NCBI GenBank assembly: GCA_963921425.1 | Contig: OY992840.1 | Location: forward strand, 1,862,501 to 1,926,500 | Direction: 5' to 3' | Length of the DNA: 64,000 nucleotides | Source: Dryas octopetala | Taxonomy: Eukaryota > Streptophyta > Magnoliopsida > Rosales > Rosaceae | Shown here: positions 11,389-22,945 of the stretch, piece after piece | Position numbering within the stretch: the first letter of the stretch is position 1 | Layout of the letters: every line of letters starts with the position of its first letter | Position numbers and translations under genes: made by a program | Notes under the pieces: generated by a model | What the model was told of the DNA's origin: nothing | The model's database searches: none | Seen by the model: the letters and a program-made list of their open reading frames with translations, nothing else

Positions 11389-11396
11389 GAATATGC
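11389..11396 (+). promoter_or_regulatory. P1BS (PHR-binding) motif upstream of PHT1
   Basis: GAATATGC matches GNATATNC, the imperfect palindrome bound by PHR1-type MYB-CC factors in phosphate-starvation promoters. It lies 321 bp upstream of the PHT1 start codon. Position and target gene make a regulatory role likely; this is inference. Confidence 0.6.
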
Positions 11397-11592
11397 GAAT
11401 GAATCATTTCATTGCAGTCCTGCAGTCCATACTTAATTTGCTTCCCTTCGAAAGAAAAGAAAAATACTTAATTTGCTTCACTCCTTCTATATTTTAATTG
11501 CAATAAACTATATGTTGGAGATAAATTCACATGAATTCAACAACTAACAATATACTTACATGCACGTGGCTCATCGAGGTCCTCTTTGGCAC

Positions 11593-11615
11593 ATTGACCA
11601 GTCAACGATTGACTC
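11593..11615. promoter_or_regulatory. W-box cluster upstream of PHT1
   Basis: Three TTGAC cores within about 22 bp: TTGACC at 11594, an inverted one (GTCAA) at 11601 and TTGACT at 11609. WRKY factors bind such cores and several regulate PHT1 genes. The block is absent from copy A. Short motifs occur by chance, so confidence is modest. Confidence 0.35.
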
Positions 11616-12629
11616 GATCAACCATGCTAGCCACCTCATCATTCCAGTTCAGCTATGCATCAATTTGGTCTCATCACCACTGTTCAGTCAAACACCTCAT
11701 TGTCCAAGCTAAATATGATCAGGCACAATGACTTGAACAATCTCACCACCACCGAATTGCCACAACCTTTTGGCTCAGCTCAGCCTGGTATGATGTCTTT
11801 TCGATCTAACACATCCGACAACCTTGTAGTTGGGGAAATTACAGATGACACATGCTTGGCTCGGCTCGAGGATTGTGGTCCATTGCTATTCCAGAAGGTT
11901 CCGGTAATGTCTAGCTATCTTTAACCATATATACTCAAGTGGCTACTTATTCTTCCTGACATGCAAGCTTAAGATGAGACTGCTAGGGCTACCCATTACC
12001 CTAAAGTCACATTTGCATTCAATGCAAACTTGTTGGGTAGTTGTGAATGACACTATTCTGAAATGATGACGTGGCCTCATCTTTATCACTCATCAACATG
12101 TAAGAAAATATATCATTTACCTCTTCTTAATTTGCCTATATATGACACTTATAGACACAAAGGAGGGGTTCACAAAACCCTAAACAAACACACATCTTCT
12201 TGAGAGAATAACTCAGAAGATCTTACCTTGTTTTTTCCATATTCTCCCAAGTTCATATCCTTGTTCTTGTTTGTTCTTACTCAACTACCTTTATAAGTCC
12301 ATTACTGACTTACTCATCAGAGCTTAGTTGGCTGATACCACAACGGTACAACATCTTCTTATTATTCATACAGGTCACATTTTGTTAAAGATCCCAGGCA
12401 AGATAACTTCCCAGCAACATCCTAATCTGTCACAGCCCGAACCCTGGGTATCATATAGACATCCTAATCTAATTTTCAATGAAATATATATCGTTGGATA
12501 CATTAATTTAGTAATACTGATTGATATGATATAGACTTAATATACTAATGAGTTTGGGGGAGGCATCAGGCAGTTTCTCAGGCTGAGACATTGATGTGAT
12601 ATCCAAGGTGGACAGTTACTACTAGTCTT

Positions 12630-14200
12630 CACTGCAATAAAAACTTTGATAGACATCACTTGTTTAATATCAATTATTGTAAAAACTGATATTAAAACAT
12701 TTTAGATATCAGATGATTTTTTTGATGATATCTTAATTTATTAAGATATCACCTAATAATTTTTATTGATTTTTGTGATATCTTAATTTTTTCATTTTCA
12801 TTAAAAATTGGTATATAAGTCCTTAACTGATATCTTTGTTGGAGCTAAAAAAAAATTGAATCAAAATTTTTGGACAACTTAAAAATTTTGACTTATGTTT
12901 TCCAACACATCCAAACACAAACAGAAACACGTACATAGTCACAAAGTCACACAAGCTCTCTCTCACCCTCACTGAGACACACACTCACTGCCATTCTCTC
13001 CTTCTCTCTGGTTCTGGTTCTGGTTCTCACTCAGACCTTGTTGTCGAAGTCGAAGTTGTCGCCGGTTGACCTTGGCGTCGGTGGTCAAGCACGAACTATA
13101 TGATCCTCCTGGGTTGCGGTGTCTAAAGGTAAGCTCAGTCTCATTTCTCCTGGGTTCTCTCTTTCTCTCTGTCCTCTTCTCTCTATCTCTACTGGTTCTC
13201 TCTTTCTCTCTGTCCTCTTCTCTCTATCTCTACTGGTTCTCTCTTTCTCTCTGTCCTCTTCTTCTCTCATGAGTTTTCTCTTTCTCTCTTGCTGTTGTTT
13301 AGGGTTTTCTTCAAATTAGGGATTTTCTTAGGTTCGTTTGCTTCTCGAAATTAGGGGTTTTCTATGAATTTAGGGCTTTCCCACGTTCTTTGGAAAATCC
13401 ATTAGTAGTTTTCTTGGTTTTTAGTTTCTCTCTCTTTCTTCTTGGTTTTTAAGTTTTATTGGTGGGTCTATTTTCAACAGGGTTCGATTGGATTTCTTGG
13501 ATATCTCTTGGGTTTCCTTCACTTTCTCGGGAAAATTTGTTTCTCAACCTGGGAGTATTGAATTGAAGGTGAGTGGCTCGGTCACTCTTTTAGCACATAC
13601 CCAGATCATTTTTCTCATTTGTTTTGCTTTTACTTGGAGTTTTAAGTTGCTTTCTGTTTGTTTTTTTATTCTAATTTGATGTTTTCAATTGGTGATGTCA
13701 AATTGTGAAGTGGGTATCTGTGATTATTTTCTGCTTATTTTGGTGTTAATTGGGTCTGATCGATGTGGAATTGAATATTGTTAATGGGTCGACTTTTATT
13801 AGCTTCATGATGATTGATGATGGAGATGTTATTCTGCCGATAAAATGTGTTAAAAGGGAAAGAGTTGTTAATTTGAGTGGGAGAGTTGGTTTCTTTGGTT
13901 ACTTTAAGTTCTTGTTTGAAAATTTTGAGAATCCACTTTAATTTTGGCAGTTACAAACCAATGGAAATGGAAAGTGGTTAGTTGCTTGCTTCTTTTTGTA
14001 TTTTAAAGATGCTTTGCAATCTGAAAATGGAATTTCAGAAATGACTTCTTAATGTTGTGGGAAGAGGGCACTTTTAGAGGAATTGGAAACATTTGGTTTC
14101 CAGAAGCTACTCAAATTGGAAATAGGAGTTTTGAAATGGAATCATAAATGCCCACCAAACAACAGCCTATTTGACTTGAGTTTGGATGAAGGTGTTGATT
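12630..14200 (+). mobile_element. CACTA-like terminus followed by transcript-like sequence
   Basis: The PHT1-promoter repeat is broken at 12630 by CACTGCAATAAAAACT, a typical CACTA end. GATATCA/TGATATC words follow, as in subterminal repeats (12650-12860). From about 12930 the composition changes to CT-rich 5'UTR-like sequence with plausible donors (AAAG/GTAAGC near 13130, GAAG/GTGAGT near 13568), as if a gene's 5' end had been captured. The opposite terminus was not found. No family is recognised among the short ORFs here. Confidence 0.45.
13155..13265. repeat. CT-rich tandem repeat, period about 47 bp
   Basis: About 2.4 copies of a unit containing GGTTCTCTCTTTCTCTCTGT, lying in the 5'UTR-like part of the preceding element. 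ORFs across it on either strand are low-complexity artefacts. Confidence 0.8.
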
Positions 14201-14279
14201 AATTTATATGAATATATATATATATTTAATGACAGCTTTTACAAGGGTGGTATGTATGAGTGTCAATATTCCTCTATCC

Positions 14280-14896
14280 TTATATAGTTATACATGTTAT
14301 ATACTTATATACTTATTACTTATATATAATATATGTATAGGGTAATTAACTAATTAATATAGTTTAGGGTATATAGTTATAATTTTATTAGGGTATAGGG
14401 TTATAGTTGACTATGAGTCTAATTGGGGTTTCAATTGGGTTTATATACTTATATAATTATATATGTTATATACTTATTACTTATATATAATATATGTATA
14501 GAGTAATTAACTAATTAATATAGTTTAGGGTATATGGTTATAATGTATTAGGATATAGGGTTATAGTTGACTATGAGTCTAATTGGAGTTTCAATTGGGT
14601 TTATATACTTATATAGTTATATATGTTATATACTTATATACTTATTACTTATATATAATATATGTATAGAGTAATTAATTAATTAATATAGTTTAGGATA
14701 TATAGTTATAATTTTATTAGGGTATAGGATTATAGTTGACTATGAGTCTAATTGGGGTTTCAATTGGGTTTATATACTTATATAATTATATATACTTATA
14801 TACTTATTACTTATATATAATATATGTGTAGAGTAATTAACTAATTAATATAGTTTAGGGTATATGGTTATAATGTATTAGGATATAGGGTTATAG
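14280..14896. repeat. Tandem array of about 160 bp AT-rich units, part 1
   Basis: The marker GACTATGAGTCTAATTGG recurs at 14409, 14569 and 14738, in a unit that also holds TTATATATAATATATGT and GGTTATA words. The array is interrupted at 14897 by a LINE 3' end and resumes at 16179. Confidence 0.85.
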
Positions 14897-15087
14897 TTTT
14901 TTTTTTTTTTGGCCACTTAAAAAAACTTCAATAAAAAGCCACAAAGGCAAAGAACAGCAAAGCAACATACAAACCAGAAAAAACAGAAAACAAAGCAGTA
15001 AACCAAAAGAACAAGACAGGAAAACAACTCAGCAACCAAACTAAACAAACTCCTAAAAAAAAAACAGATAAGCTAAAAGCCAAAATA

Positions 15088-15579
15088 TCAATCTAGAGGA
15101 AGCCCATCTGCCACCAGGACTCCAATTAAGGAAGATGGGGGTGAGATCACCCAGTCCTCTGGACACATCCTCCTGCAAGCTAGCAAGGCAATTGCATCAG
15201 CAACACCATTTGCTTCTCTTGAAATCCAAGACCATCTAACAGATGAGAATTCAATTGCAAGATCCCAGATGTCTTGAATGATTGGAGAGATTTGCCAAGC
15301 AACACAACTGGCAGACCTGTTAAGAGCATCAACCACAGTCTTAGAATCAGACTCCATCTCCACATCTAGAATATCAAATTTCTTAGCACAAAGCATCCCT
15401 TCCTTTATTGCCAAAGCTTCAATTATATCAACAGAGTCAGCCAAGCAACTAACAGCACTACCACCAATCACCTTACAACTGCTATCTCTAACAACTACTC
15501 CAATCCCAGCCTTTCTAGAATCCTGGAACCAAGATCCATCCACATTGATTTTTAATCTTGGAAGCAAGGAGGACACCAA
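15088..15579 (-). pseudogene. LINE RNase H domain
   Basis: Reads KINVDGSWFQ, then GIGVVVRDSS, then EALAIKEG, then VEMESDSKTVVDAL and WISREANGVADAIA, the RVT_3/RNase H-like fold of plant non-LTR polyproteins. The catalytic-type D, E, D positions are visible (VDGS, EALA, ESDS). It joins the zf-RVT part in another frame near 15552-15579, so the polyprotein is broken. It would have degraded the RNA strand of the DNA/RNA hybrid. Confidence 0.85.
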
Positions 15580-16064
15580 GACCTTGGAACAGATAAGTGA
15601 GTAGATATAACTGGGAGGATCTGAGCAGTGGAAGAAAGAGAATTAAGAAATTCAATGCAAGCTCTTCTTGCAGACAAGCAAACCACAACAGGATCAGGAG
15701 ATACATTCTGAAAAATGGCTTTACACCTTGCTTTCCATATAGACCAGAATATAAAACTAATCCAAGTAAAGACATAATCTGCAGAATCCTTCCAACAACC
15801 TAAAACATCCACCAACCAAACATCAATACGGGTCACTGCAGCACGATCAATCATATACCCCAAACATTCACACCAGACCACCTCCACCCAAGGACACAAC
15901 AATAGAATATGCTCAATTGTCTCTGGTAAAGTCCCACAAATTGGGCAGAGAGGGCAAGCTACAATCATCTTTTGATGCAAATTAGCTCTTGAAGCAACAA
16001 CATTTTTCAAAGCTCTCCATAAAAAATGCTGGATTTTTGGAAGAGTTTTAGCTTTCCACACCAA
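15552..16064 (-). pseudogene. LINE zf-RVT domain
   Basis: Reads VWKAKTLPKIQHFLWRAL, then CPLCPICGTLPETIEHILL and a CPWVEVVW stretch. This is the Cys/His zf-RVT region that follows the reverse transcriptase in plant L1 elements. It runs out of frame into the RNase H part at lower coordinates. The 5' border of the fragment is about 16150-16178. Confidence 0.85.
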
Positions 16065-16178
16065 ATTCCAAATCGTAGAGTTAACTTGATGAGAATTATA
16101 AGGAGGAATACGATTGAGAATAGGACGTGAAAAGTGCTGCCAATGATAACCAGTTTTAACAGAATAAACTGGTTAATT

Positions 16179-16440
16179 GACTATGAGTCTAATTGGGGTT
16201 TCAATTGGGTATATAGTTATATATGTTATATACTTATTACTTATATATAATATATGTGTAGAGTAATTAACTAATTAATATAGTTTAGGGTATATGGTTA
16301 TAATGTATTAGGATATAGGGTTATAGTTGACTATGAGTCTAATTGGGATTTCAATTGGGTTTATATACTTATATAGTTATTAGTTATATATGTTATATAC
16401 TTATTACTTTTAGGGTTTACGGTATAAATTATTAGATTAT
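16179..16440. repeat. Tandem array of about 160 bp units, part 2
   Basis: Markers GACTATGAGTCTAATTGG at 16179 and GACTATGAGTCTAATTGG at 16329 continue the array after the LINE. Confidence 0.85.
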
Positions 16441-17072
16441 AGGGTTTCTTTAAACTTTAAACCCTAAACCCTAATACATAATTTCCTCTATTAGAAGTTT
16501 ATAACTAATTAACTATATACTATATCTTAGAACTATAATAATTTTAGTATATAGTGTTTAGTTCATAGATTATAGAGTATAAAGAATATACTAATTTTAT
16601 TATAAAAGGTATAACCAAAATTATATACTAAAACATTATTATATATAGAGAATATAGGCCATATGGTTATATAAAATATATTTTAGGGTCTAAAATATAG
16701 CTAGGTTAATATTAATTTTATTATCTAAAATGTGTAAAATGTGTGTAAAAATGTGTATAAAAATGTTTATCAAATGTATAAAAATTAAATATATATAAAA
16801 ATTAAAAATACATATTAATTAAACGGTCCAATCCAGTCTAGTCCAGTTCTGTGAAGTGCAAAACCGGAACCGGAATTGGATTGGACCGGTCCGGTCCAAT
16901 TTTGATCCGATGTTGACCAATTTTGGTCAAAGCAGTTTTTTACGGTTTTTTTTCCCCCCGGTTTCCGGTTTAAATGCCCACCCCTAGTTGTTTCTATCTC
17001 ATTAACTAAAAAAGAAATACCAAGAACATAAATGTTATCATACGACCTTAAACAACCTACCCATTTGATTTT
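16441..17072. other. No gene; AT-rich, with a CCGGTCC-rich patch
   Basis: AT-rich decayed sequence. About 16820-16990 contains repeated GGTCCAATCC/ACCGGTCCGG words and ends AAATGCCCACCCCTAG, a style seen in plant hAT-type MITEs. I cannot define both ends. Confidence 0.4.
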
Positions 17073-17099
17073 CACTACTACAAAATAGCAATCAGACGA

Positions 17100-17720
17100 C
17101 GGATTTTAACCGTTGTGTGAGTTTCGAATTTACCGTCGTCTAATCGACTGATGTCTATTCATACCTCAATAGACAACGGATAAAAACCGTTGTCCTGGTG
17201 CACCTACACAACGGTTATACATAGACAACCGTTGTATATACACCCTTAAAATCAATGATTTGGTGGATACCGTTGTTGAGTGCCAACCTACACATCGGTT
17301 TATATGTAAAAACCGATGTGTAGATATATGTCAAGCAACGGTTACCTTATGTAAAGCATGAGTTTTACAACTATTTTAGATACAAACACGAGGTGAAATA
17401 CCCATGAAGACAACGATTTATTGATAATAACCGTTGTGTAGGCTATTGAAAATAGGTATACTGCCATGTCTATAGGTCTTTCATACTACGTTGTTTACAT
17501 GAAACCGTTGTATGAATGCATTAAAAACATCAGATTTTAACCATATAACCATTGTATATACTTATTTGGTACATCGGTTTTGAGTTAGAAACTGTTGTAT
17601 GAAGGCATTTAGCACAATGGCTTTCTAAGGTTTGTATGGTATGCTTATGGATTAGACAATGGTTTCTGATATTGAACAATTGTAAGTTAAGGGTATAGAC
17701 CACGCTTTTGATCGAAAACT
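17100..17720. repeat. Left subterminal repeats of the CACTA element
   Basis: Many direct and inverted copies of AACCGTTGT/ACAACGGTT with decayed variants, for example near 17109, 17186, 17210 and 17430. In CACTA elements such arrays bind the transposase. Confidence 0.8.
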
Positions 17721-18194
17721 GTTGTATAATGTGCCTGTTTACATCTGTTTTAAGAAGCTCCCAATTGTCTTTGACCACAATGCAATTATAAACAAAAATG
17801 CACAATCTGATGAGATAGATTGTTTTGGTACAACCATTGTTCCAAATTGATTCCCATCATAATTAACATTCCTAATAAATTATACATTTACAAAATACCA
17901 TTCACAATAATAAAGAATTGGAATTTATAAAATACCAAATAATATAAGATATTTCAAGATGGTAATTGTATATATGCCTTAACCCAATTCCATTTACAAA
18001 ACCAACCATGCCATACACAAAAACCCTCCATATATGCCTTTCCAAAATATCAAGCATCAATCTAATCTACCAAATTGCTGCCATATATCAAAAGTATTAT
18101 CCAGCAAAGCTAGCCTATCAATCATTAATATCCCCAAGCTAATCTAACAAAGTAATCAATCATATATATACTCCAAGCTAGTCTAACTAAACAC

Positions 18195-18900
18195 ATGGCC
18201 AACAAAATCAAGTCAAAAAGGTGTCATATATGCAATAATCCAACATTAGTCTACATATACTGCCCCACAAAGTTTGCCCATTTAGCCCGGACTTCATTGA
18301 TATCTAGCTTCTTGGGTATAAGTGTTGTCCTTAATTCCTCCGCTCCCACTGAAACAAGGCAAAAATGGAGTACTAATTAAAAATAAAATTCAACCCAAAA
18401 TGCAAACAGTCCAGTAGAAAGAAAAAAAATAAAGAATATGCCCAATTAGGTGTATTGTGATTTCAAGATAGCACATATAAAACATAAGTGCACAACTTCA
18501 TTAACTAAAAATCAAGCTCACAAATACCTTAATATTATCCCGATAATTTCTAGTTAGAGCAAAGTCATAAGGAATATAAGGGCAAGTGAAAAACATAGGC
18601 ATGCAAGAGAGGAATATTGTTGTCAGGTTTCAGATTTTCAAGGCAAACTTAGAAATTACACCAAAAATGCTTCCGATGTCGAATTAAGATGATTTTGTGA
18701 AGTATATAATAAAGTCGAAGTTACTAAAAATGATAGGAAATGAAAAAAAGGTGGGAGATGACCAAAGAAGTGGGAAAGTAACGATAAAAGGGAGAGAGGA
18801 TGATATAAAAAAAATGTGGAAAAAGGTCCATTTAGTGGACCGATGACCCATGACCCATCATCCCCCATCCCTCCCTTGCTTTTTAGGTCATTATTCCTTG
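18195..18900. other. No recognised gene inside CACTA
   Basis: AT-rich interior sequence with short unsupported ORFs. Confidence 0.4.
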
Positions 18901-18907
18901 CTTTTTA

Positions 18908-19177
<270 letters not shown>

Positions 19178-19572
19178 TGCAATTAATCCAAGAATTAAGG
19201 TCATTAATGCAATATTGATATCATGATACTGCCAAAGATTGAATTTGAACATACATACCCACAACCACCAATCACCATGCATTAATCAAAATGTATATTT
19301 GGCAGCAACCCACAACAACTTACTAATGTGATTGATGACAATCATATTGTTGTATCATTTAACAAAAAAGAGCCCATGTGAAGGCATACATTAATTAATA
19401 TGCTACAGTCCACAAAGGAATATCACATTAACTGCCTTTCTATTTGGACGTTCATACAGACGAAGATTAATTAGTTTAATGATCAAACAACAAATACACC
19501 ACAATATATCTACTAAAATCATCATTTTCTTCGATCTTAATGGTTGATATAAAATACTGAATTGAAAACCTA

Positions 19573-19840
<268 letters not shown>

Positions 19841-19929
19841 CATATCTGATTTGGCATATAATACTCTTTTACATGCACAATCATACTTACAAATGCATGC
19901 TTGTTTAAGCAATAATTAATAAATCTCGA

Positions 19930-20505
19930 ACATGCTTACAAGAGTCATCAATGGTGGCAAGCAGAACTTAGTCCCTCTCCTGCTCCCACTTTCCTTTTAC
20001 AATTTCAAGAATGACTTTTTGTAGTGATGCTCCCTTCACTGCAACCTGAAATCATACAAAAAGAAAAGTTACAAGTTGAAGTCAAATGCATCATCAAAGG
20101 GGTTTTACAGGTTTCACAACTCAACTTAGCACCCTAGCTAACAGATACCATATGGGTCTTTAATGTAATCATGCATAATTTATGAGGTAGATATTTTGTG
20201 TGTGGCTAAGCACCCCACCCACAACTAAAGCAACAACTAAATGGAACATGAATTGCAACCACGTAAGCATGATATAAGAATAGTATGATCCAATAGGAGG
20301 TAATTCAGTTCATGAAAATCTAGAGCAGGCAAAACCAACTCAATAATAAAATGATCTGAAACAGATACATCTAGCCAATATAATTATCCACTCAACAAAA
20401 TCACTCAAAAAAAGTTTAATGAGTGGGAATCAATTGAAGTTAATCTCACAAGTGAATGCCTTACCCTGTCAAGAGGTATGTCCTTTGCATCTTGTAACTT
20501 CAAAT
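19930..20505 (-). pseudogene. Two exon-like pieces of unrecognised origin
   Basis: A piece at about 20505-20464 reads LKLQDAKDIPLDR before a GTAAGG donor. A piece at about 20048-19940 after a CAG acceptor reads VAVKGASLQKVILEIVKGKW, then EQERD, a stop, and VLLATIDDS. Phase fits across the intron. I do not recognise the family. They may be further captured exons between the CKX and DnaJ fragments. Confidence 0.4.
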
Positions 20506-20928
20506 CAATCACAACAAATTAAGACTTCATAACAACATAACAAATGACAATATTTTAAAATGTGTTGCACATAGCAAACATCAAATAATGTAGAGAAAGT
20601 TCTGTGAACAACAAATTGTTTTAACTATTATTGTGCAATCACAACTATGGAATTTTTTTTTTCTTGTATATATATGGACTGGACTGTTTACATTTAACAA
20701 AGTTAAGTTGATTCAGTCTGATGTCAGAAAGCAACTACACCAAATGAAGCCATAATTTATGTCAAGAATGTGTAGATGAGTAAAGGCAAGACGCAAAGAT
20801 TGTAAGCAAGTATAATTTTATAAGCAACTGTAACATTTTCATTTCCTTTACACAATAAAGAGCTCAAGTGACAATTCTGTGATAGGACAATATAGTGTGT
20901 GTGTGTGTGTGAGCACAAGAGTATTCTA

Positions 20929-22104
20929 CCTAGATATGCAATACTTTCCATTTCGATCATATGCATCTCTTTGCACTGGATCACTCAAAACTTGATAAGC
21001 TTCACCTAGTACTTGCAAATATTAAGATTTTTATACCCACAAAAAAAGGAAAAAAAAAAAAAAGAAGGGTAACAGACCATACAAATATGTGATACAACAT
21101 AAAACGGCTCACGTTAATAAGACAATATAATAGCGCCTGTGTCTTCCCAAAAAAACTTAAATGCAGCAACCCATTTTCAGAGCAAATAAATGACAGAGCA
21201 ACACTGCAATGAATCAGAGTTGATTTTATTGCTTAAGAAAAAGAAAAATTAGATGGCTCCAATTCTATTAAAAGGGTGGAAACCAATAATTATTTAGCCT
21301 CCATTTGATTCATAAAAGGGCTGTTACCAAGAAGAATTAGAAGCAGTGGACTTGCCTGAAATCTTTCAGCCGCTTGAGGATCGTTTGAATTTTTATCTGG
21401 ATGAACTTGCCTTGCCTGTACCAATACACATAGCTTCTCCCTATTAAATTCTTGAGTTTTCAATACAGAAAAAGATTCCCAGTTCATAAAAACGCTCATT
21501 AAACAAAGTTAAATAGTTCACCAAGATTTGAACAAAAGAAAGCATAAACCCATAAGTGACATGTAAGTTTTAAAAAATGTGTTAGTATGAGTAATCAAAT
21601 ATCAATAAAGTGATTAAGGTCTCTTAATAATTTAGAAATCAAAATATTCATATTCTTCTGAAGCTCGATCAGATTCCCATTTCACTCAGTCATTAATGTT
21701 TCAAAATAGACAAAAAGAAGGCAGCCCATTATCATACAAGCGGGATCTACCACCAAATAATTCCATTCTAAGGTCATAAGAAAGGTTAGAACATTAAACA
21801 AAATATATCTATTATAAATTTAGAATTAATGGTTGAAATTCATTTATTCATTCTTGTATATGAATCATACCAATACACCAAAATTAACTGAGAAAAGGGT
21901 TAAAAAGAAGTTAAAAAATAAATGCAAAACTATTATGAAATATTGAAATGTACAGCATATCAAACTTCAATCTGATCAAATTTAGAAAAATGGAGGAATA
22001 TATATGAAATAATGAACCTTGAGATAATAGGCCTTGCGAATTTCCTCTTCGGAAGCCGAGGGGCTGACGCTGAGGACATCATAGTACTCAGTTTCTTTCA
22101 CCAT
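20929..22104 (-). pseudogene. DnaJ (J-domain) protein fragment captured by CACTA
   Basis: Three exons of a J-domain co-chaperone of the DnaJ10/DnaJ-X type. Exon 1 (22104-22018) begins MVKETEYYDVLSVSPSA and ends RKAYYLK. Exon 2 (21415-21356) reads ARQVHPDKNSNDPQAAERFQ, with the HPD motif that stimulates Hsp70 ATPase. Exon 3 (21012-about 20930) reads VLGEAYQVLSDPVQRDAYDR. The exon 2 donor is GC (CAG/GCAAGT), an accepted minor type. The exon 3 acceptor has AA where AG is needed (21013). The C-terminal DnaJ-X region is missing, so it is a decayed capture. Its own 5'UTR-like sequence lies upstream to about 22230. Confidence 0.9.
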
Positions 22105-22237
22105 TGTTTCTTGCTAAGTTGCTTATTGCCAAAGGACTCACTAACTCTCACAGAGCTCAGAATGTGAAAAGTTAAGGCTCAGAAAAAGAGAGAGAAAGAA
22201 AGAAAGAGTAGTGGGGGCGAGAGATGGTCAGACTGAC

Positions 22238-22272
22238 TGACTTTGCACTTTGCACTTTGCACTTTGCACTTG
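22238..22272. repeat. TTTGCAC tandem repeat
   Basis: Four to five copies of a 7 bp unit (CTTTGCA) just upstream of the DnaJ fragment. Confidence 0.85.
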
Positions 22273-22311
22273 CCTTTCCAGTTTGCACAGAAATAAAGAA
22301 ATGCTCGAAAC

Positions 22312-22434
22312 GAGGACTTGGGGTAGGCCAGTTGGCCAAGCAGTTGTGCTGCCCCCACCTCACCGGGTTTCGATCCCCCCCTCCCCCCTCTAGGCCTCTT
22401 TCCTTGGCCTCCTCCCTTTGTAACCAAAAAAAAA
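22312..22434 (+). mobile_element. SINE (tRNA-derived) inside the CACTA element
   Basis: About 123 bp with an RNA polymerase III A-box-like TAGGCCAGTTGG (22324-22335), a B box GGGTTTCGATCC (22365-22376), a pyrimidine-rich body and an A-rich tail. It is flanked by a 17 bp direct repeat ending GAAATGCTCGAAAC (22295-22311 and 22435-22451), a target-site duplication typical of LINE-driven insertion. The ORFs crossing it are artefacts. Confidence 0.88.
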
Positions 22435-22945
22435 AAAGAAATGCTCGAAACCACTTTTTTGCGGGAGCACAACAGTTTTTTTAACTGTCCCCATAGTGGC
22501 GCTTATGATAGGCATTCGAAAATAGATAGCTTTTTATATTTGGGAAGCTAAAGGTCCATAAATTTTATCTGCAGAAATTATGTTTTGGAAAATTACAAAA
22601 ACCAATTACATATAGAGGCACAGCATATAGATCACAAACAGAAACATAGGATACTGCAATACCACTGTTCAAATTATTGCAGAAAATGGTTTATTTTCTC
22701 AAGTTAGCACAATCTACATTAGAGATTGTACATTATCCCTAAGTTGATATGGGACAAAATTTAGTCAATATACAAAAATACAGCTAAATCAAAAGGCAAG
22801 CGCAAAAAGTTGGGATGACATAGCTATGTCGTATACAAAAAAAAAAAAAAAAATTATTGAAAATACATAAAAATATAAAAAGCTTAAAATATCATATTAA
22901 TGGTACAAAAAGACAACAAAAAAAAAAAAAAGATATGAGCATACC

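Larger units (their letters stand above)
10106..12629. repeat. PHT1-side copy (copy B) of the segmental duplication
   Basis: Complete copy: intron end, exon 1 and upstream region, matching copy A at 2273-3890 except for exon 1 and a 60 bp promoter block. It is cut at 12629/12630 inside the motif CAGTCTTTGATTCC, which is intact in the other modules (about 2681, 3890 and 11375). Confidence 0.85.
14897..16178 (-). mobile_element. 5'-truncated LINE (L1-type) 3' end
   Basis: A poly(T) at 14897-14910 is the poly(A) tail of a minus-strand element. It is followed upstream by an RNase H domain and a zf-RVT domain. The reverse transcriptase and ORF1 are missing, as expected for incomplete target-primed insertion. 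It lies inside one tandem unit: the left flank ends GGTTATAGTT and the right resumes after GGTTAATT, an imperfect candidate duplication. Confidence 0.85.

Noticed and set aside
13066..13319. Leu/Ser-rich and Arg/Glu-rich ORFs
   Set aside because: They are translations of a CT-rich tandem repeat.
22179..22484. ORFs across the SINE as coding
   Set aside because: The region is a pol III-type SINE with A and B boxes and target duplication.
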